A stretch of DNA of 64,000 bases from Gnetum montanum (Eukaryota > Streptophyta > Gnetopsida > Gnetales > Gnetaceae), in contig MNCI01020610.1 in assembly GCA_015680685.1 (NCBI GenBank), forward strand, positions 163,836 to 227,835, given 5' to 3'. A program made the position numbers and the translations under genes. The notes beneath the pieces were generated by a model. The model was not told where the DNA came from and searched no databases. It worked only from the letters and a program-made list of their open reading frames with translations. Shown one piece after another: positions 60,139 through 64,000 of the stretch. How positions within the stretch are numbered: the stretch's first letter is position 1; each line of letters begins with the position of its first letter.

Positions 60139-60249
60139 GAAAGACGGAAATTCGAGAGCGAATATAATAGAGCATAGCAATGAAGACTGCCGATGTAAAA
60201 TGGCACGACTGTACAACTATGGAAAGGTAACAAACATAAGCATCATCTC
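60139..60249 (-). promoter_or_regulatory. Displaced HIPP-3 upstream region
   Basis: Matches 17335-17450 of unit 1, including the weak TATA-like GAATATAATAG (about 60158). In units 1 and 2 this lies about 130-240 bp upstream of the HIPP start; here the LINE adds 667 bp, and an LTR element begins at 60250. Its promoter role is inference. Confidence 0.4.
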
Positions 60250-62437
60250 TGTAACAACATTGCTCGATGTTGCCCGGCACCCCAAGGAATTCACGAAGAT
60301 CCAATGGATCTAGGGCAGAAGACCTGGGGAATACACCTCCAAGCAAGCAAGCAACTCATGAGTGAGTGCAAGCAGAAGCATAGCTTCTAAACATACACAA
60401 CCGCGCACCTCATGGAGGGAAACCAACTCCAAAATGAGAACCATACAAACAAGCACACACACACAACCTTGTAGACAACACCGGTGAGAGGGAAGACGAT
60501 GCATCTACAAGGGAAGGTGCCTCACCTCCAGACCCCTCACGATCTGGTACAAGGTGTGGCCTGGCACCGCACCAAAACTATCTACTCTTGGCTGCCTACA
60601 TATCTATGACCATCGTAGAATCAAGGCCATGTAGTTCTCCATGGAGAAGAGGGGAATGAAGAGGACTTAGAAGAGAGTGCAACAGGAGGGTGTCCTATTG
60701 CTAGCTTGGTACCACCAAGCTGAGGTGGGTTTTGTAACACTTGAGAGCCACCCGAGGGTGCCTCAAAGTGTTCCATGGCCCCCGAACCATGGGGAGAGCC
60801 CAAGAGAACCACCACTTGGGACATCTCTCACAATCCTCCCCCACATAAAAAAGCGATGTCCTCGAAGCAGAGCCTAAGATAGCTTCGAGTGTATACTTCC
60901 TACATGGGTTCAAAACTCCGTCAATTCCGAGGATCCGTCAACTCCTTAGACGCCAGGCTTGAAGGAAGGTACCAACCCCAACACCTGATACGTCCTTCCA
61001 TCCAATACCTTGCCTGAAATGCAAGGGAAATTGGAGGAAGCCCAAAGACTTCCCTTCTCTATATGAGCGGGAGAGTCCAACCCAAAGGGCCAACGTCTCT
61101 AAGGCGTCCCCTAGATCCGTCCCTTCTGAGGGTCTAGAGACATATCTTCTTGCATAAACCCATACTTATGCAAGAAGACAGCTCCTCTTCAACAAGTCCT
61201 GCCGAGTTCCTCTGTGAATGGCATCTCAGCACCCATTGATTTTTTTTCCTTTTTTTAAAGGGCTCACCAGGGCCACTACCCTTGGTGAGGGACTTGGGAA
61301 CATCACATCGAGAGGGAGGGCATGCTTTGAAGAGCCATGTCTCCGCAAGCAACTCATGCTTGCCAGAACTCCATGTTCTACTACTCGCATCAAGATCAGA
61401 ACTCCATGTTCTGCTACTTGCATCGAGACCCATGGGGTCTCACCAGTGCAACCATCTAAGCACTGATTCCACGTGCACCAGTACCATGCGCATTCTCTTT
61501 TTCTCATCATGTTTGTTCAAGCTAGCATGAAGGACGACAAGCATGTTCACCCTTACAAACAAGGTACAAGAACAGATCTTTGAGCTTGACCTTGCCGTCT
61601 GCAGACACCAGCATCACATGCCTCAATCCATCATTCATCATTCCCTAGTATTCCAATGAGAGAGAAGATCCAAAAATCTGTGTGGAAGCTTCTTCAAGAG
61701 GCTACATACAACAAGCCCCAACTATCAGCAACACCTCTTGTGATTGTCCAACATCAAGAATGCCTACTCGAATGTTAGAACAAGGGAGGGTCAATTGGGC
61801 AGCCAACCCCATGACAATCCTCCATCACCTGTCTCATATCAGCCGTAAGCACATCATCGAATGCAACCATAATATCCCGTTCATGGAGAAGGGTCACCCA
61901 CATTTGCCACATGCAAGCTATCCATCAACTCCAAGTTATGGGACAAGCACCATTTTCTGAACACAAGGTCCAAGAACAAATATAGAGTCACCTCAGAGAG
62001 TAACCAAATCATGAATTCTCCAAGGAACATCAACATTCTCAGAATTTGCATTTCCCCACTATATCAAGAACGACTGCCAGTCTCATGATCAACACCTTTC
62101 AGTAGATTTTGCACTTGCAGGAAGAATCCTCTTTGGGAGGTTTCTTCCATAGGTAAGTATAGCAGCCCAGCTACACCTTACCCATCATACATGACCAAGT
62201 AGTCAATATAGCCAATAGAACCATATCGTGGAATTGTCACCAACTGAGGGAAGACATGGGTTCACAAGTCTTACCCAAAATCAATTTTCACCTTGAGAAC
62301 AATTCGAGACACCAAGCAATTCATCCCTTTGATCAAGAGGGATTTCTGTTTCATCTTGGGAGATCTGGGTTTTTGTTTCATACATCCCAGTCAAGCCCGT
62401 TTACATCAATTTGTGGTGGACAAGGCTGCACCACTAC
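60250..62437 (-). mobile_element. Unclassified LTR retroelement, reverse, truncated by family A insertion
   Basis: The putative 3' LTR 60250-60830 (581 bp) reads, on the minus strand, TGAGAGATGTCCC to GTTGTTACA, with TG/CA ends. Next to it, the complement of CAATCCTCCCCCAC is a good polypurine tract. Sequence 60831-62437 is internal and has no RT, gag or protease motif I recognise. The second end is not seen because another element interrupts at 62438. The left flank ATCTC is one copy of a possible 5-bp target duplicate. GC content is higher than its surroundings. Confidence 0.6.
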
Positions 62438-64000
62438 TGATGAGTGGCGAGGTACCCCTACACTCAACCATACGAAACAAGCGTAGCACGTGCGATCCAG
62501 TCGAACTCCGTAGACTGAATGCCTAAACACCGCAAGGAACACTTGGGGTTAATTAATCATTGTCTTCCCAGACTTGTTGTTCTCACGGTGTATGGTTAAG
62601 TAAGTCCAAGGTATATGAATTTTTTGGTCTTTTCAAGTTTATCTCCTATGCTAAAGGGTGAAGGGTTGAGAGACTAAAACTAACCCTAACTACAGCACTA
62701 AGTCCTAGCGTCAGCATCCGTTCCCACTTGCTGTACACACCCTGAACTGTGCAACTGTGGCTACCAAATGCTAATTGTTACTAGGATTACCACACGTAAT
62801 GCACGTGCTCGAAGCAGTCGTACTGAGGCATCTAACTGGCCTAAGTGTGACAAGCAGCTGATTCCTTGACTAGCCGTACACATCCGTAGATGCTCGTAAT
62901 CATTGTCCCACGTTCGAGGAGTAAGGGTGAGAGAATTTAATCGCGATGAGTGGCTGATTCCTTGGCTAGCCGTACACCTTCGTCAATGCTCGTAACCAAG
63001 TCGTACTCATTCCGCATTACTAGGAAAGCAATAAATAACATTAAATAAACCTATCCATGTACTGCAAGGTTTATCCACAAAGCTCGTCTTTATTGCTGTA
63101 CACAACTTACGTTCAGGTACAAAGCTGCTTGAATAAAGAACCATGCACTTGGGGGACTCCTACTGCGGGCACATGGAAAATATTCTATCTCTGGGGTGAT
63201 CAATCCACCAGATCTTCGCTACTTCTAGCCTTGGATTACAAATGAGGGGAGTGCCTCCTCTTATTTATAGATTTAGCAGCGGACCATGATATCGCGTACG
63301 CAATATCGCAGGGGATGACACGATATCGCAGGGGACGACACGATATCGCAGGGGATGTGATATTGCGGCTTGTGCATATCGCGTCTCATCATACCCCCAT
63401 GATTGAATGAAAACTCGTCCTCGAGTTCCTTACAATAATATCGGGTAGGTATGGAATTATTGAGGGGAATGGAACTAATGGGATGACATGTGAACGGATC
63501 ATTATTACAAGACTTGACAAAACTGGTGTTCATGACAACAAGGGTGAACACCTTATTACAATGACAACAGGCCTTTGTTGGCAGCTGAGAGAAAAGAGGA
63601 GAGAGAAGATAAGAGGAGAAGAGAGAAGAGTCTTGCTGCTGTCAACGCCTAGATTGCGCCCTCCGTTGTCCATCCGTAAGCGCGTCATCAATTCTGCTCC
63701 TTGCATAGTTACTTCAGCGCTGCTCCATTCCAAGTGTTTGCTCCAAATCCATTCCATTGTTGTATAATTGCCATCTGCACACACAACACAATCATATATT
63801 AGCAAGGGTAATTGAATCATTAAGTAATTAATACCTTGCTTTAGTGTAAGTCCATTGGCTAGGTTGTGGTATGGTTGATATGGACCTGGGAAGATGTAGA
63901 TGATGACCACTGAAGGTGTAGGGGTTAGGAAGAGAAACGAAAAAATTTGGGGCTTAGGAGAAAAATCGAAAAATCAGGCCCCGTACCCCCATGACTAATC
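62438..64000 (-). mobile_element. Third family A element, 3' LTR and 3' region only (runs off the window)
   Basis: LTR 62438-63391 (954 bp) in reverse, followed by the polypurine complement TACCCCCATG and family A 3' region to the window end. The second polypurine-like tract is at about 63984. U3 holds an expanded array of GATATCGCAGGGGA units (63286-63365). The U5 hairpin has lost a few bases of one arm. Confidence 0.8.

Larger units (their letters stand above)
48394..60249 (+). repeat. Amplified unit 3 (HIPP-3 unit), heavily interrupted
   Basis: Starts at the same junction as unit 2. Homology runs 48394-49239, continues after the family A element at 56088, passes HIPP-3, skips the LINE at 59457-60123 and ends at 60249, where an LTR element begins. 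The rest of the unit, if present, lies beyond the window. Confidence 0.78.

Noticed and set aside
60250-64000. Scattered ORFs of 60-100 codons in the right-end elements
   Set aside because: They lie in LTR or non-coding 3' regions, overlap on both strands and have no recognisable motif.

Overview
The window is nuclear DNA of a land plant. The evidence is two plant gene families (a CYP22/PPIH-type cyclophilin and HIPP-type metallochaperones with introns), Ty3/gypsy retroelements primed by plant tRNA-Asp, tRNA-derived SINEs, AT-rich non-coding DNA and assembly Ns. Retroelements nested inside retroelements and sparse genes would fit a large seed-plant genome, perhaps a gymnosperm; no species can be named from the sequence alone.

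Layout. 1-4441: the 3' exons of a cyclophilin gene on the + strand, whose last splice acceptor looks destroyed. 4442-13121: a decayed gag-pol gypsy element ('family C') with a 5' LTR, gag, protease, RT, RNase H, integrase, a 409-base gap and a cut-down 3' LTR. From about 12779 onward, one genomic unit is present three times in direct orientation: unit 1 about 12779-35233, unit 2 about 35234-48393, unit 3 from about 48394. Each unit carries one HIPP gene on the minus strand. HIPP-1 and HIPP-2 look intact (three exons; 218 and 204 residues). HIPP-3 is truncated and has a LINE inserted just upstream of its start. Units 1 and 2 also carry a 'family B' gypsy element with a solo LTR inserted in it.

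After the amplification, the units gained different insertions. Unit 1 has a reverse solo LTR of 'family A' in its B element, and a complete forward gag-only family A element inside that LTR (23983-32444). Unit 3 has a complete reverse family A element (49240-56087, target duplication AGTAA), a 5'-truncated LINE (59457-60123, 15-bp target duplication) and an unclassified LTR element (from 60250). The last of these is itself cut at 62438 by another family A element that runs off the window.

The units join inside retroelement DNA (B internal sequence fused to the C 3' region), so unequal recombination between related retroelements probably produced the HIPP array. The main unexplained structure is a short hairpin in the U5 part of all three LTR families. 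Its arms differ in sequence but still pair, its loop start and downstream flank are conserved, and it sits a nearly constant distance (about 132-134 nt) from the LTR end. The families otherwise differ in U3, where each has its own short repeats upstream of the TATA box.
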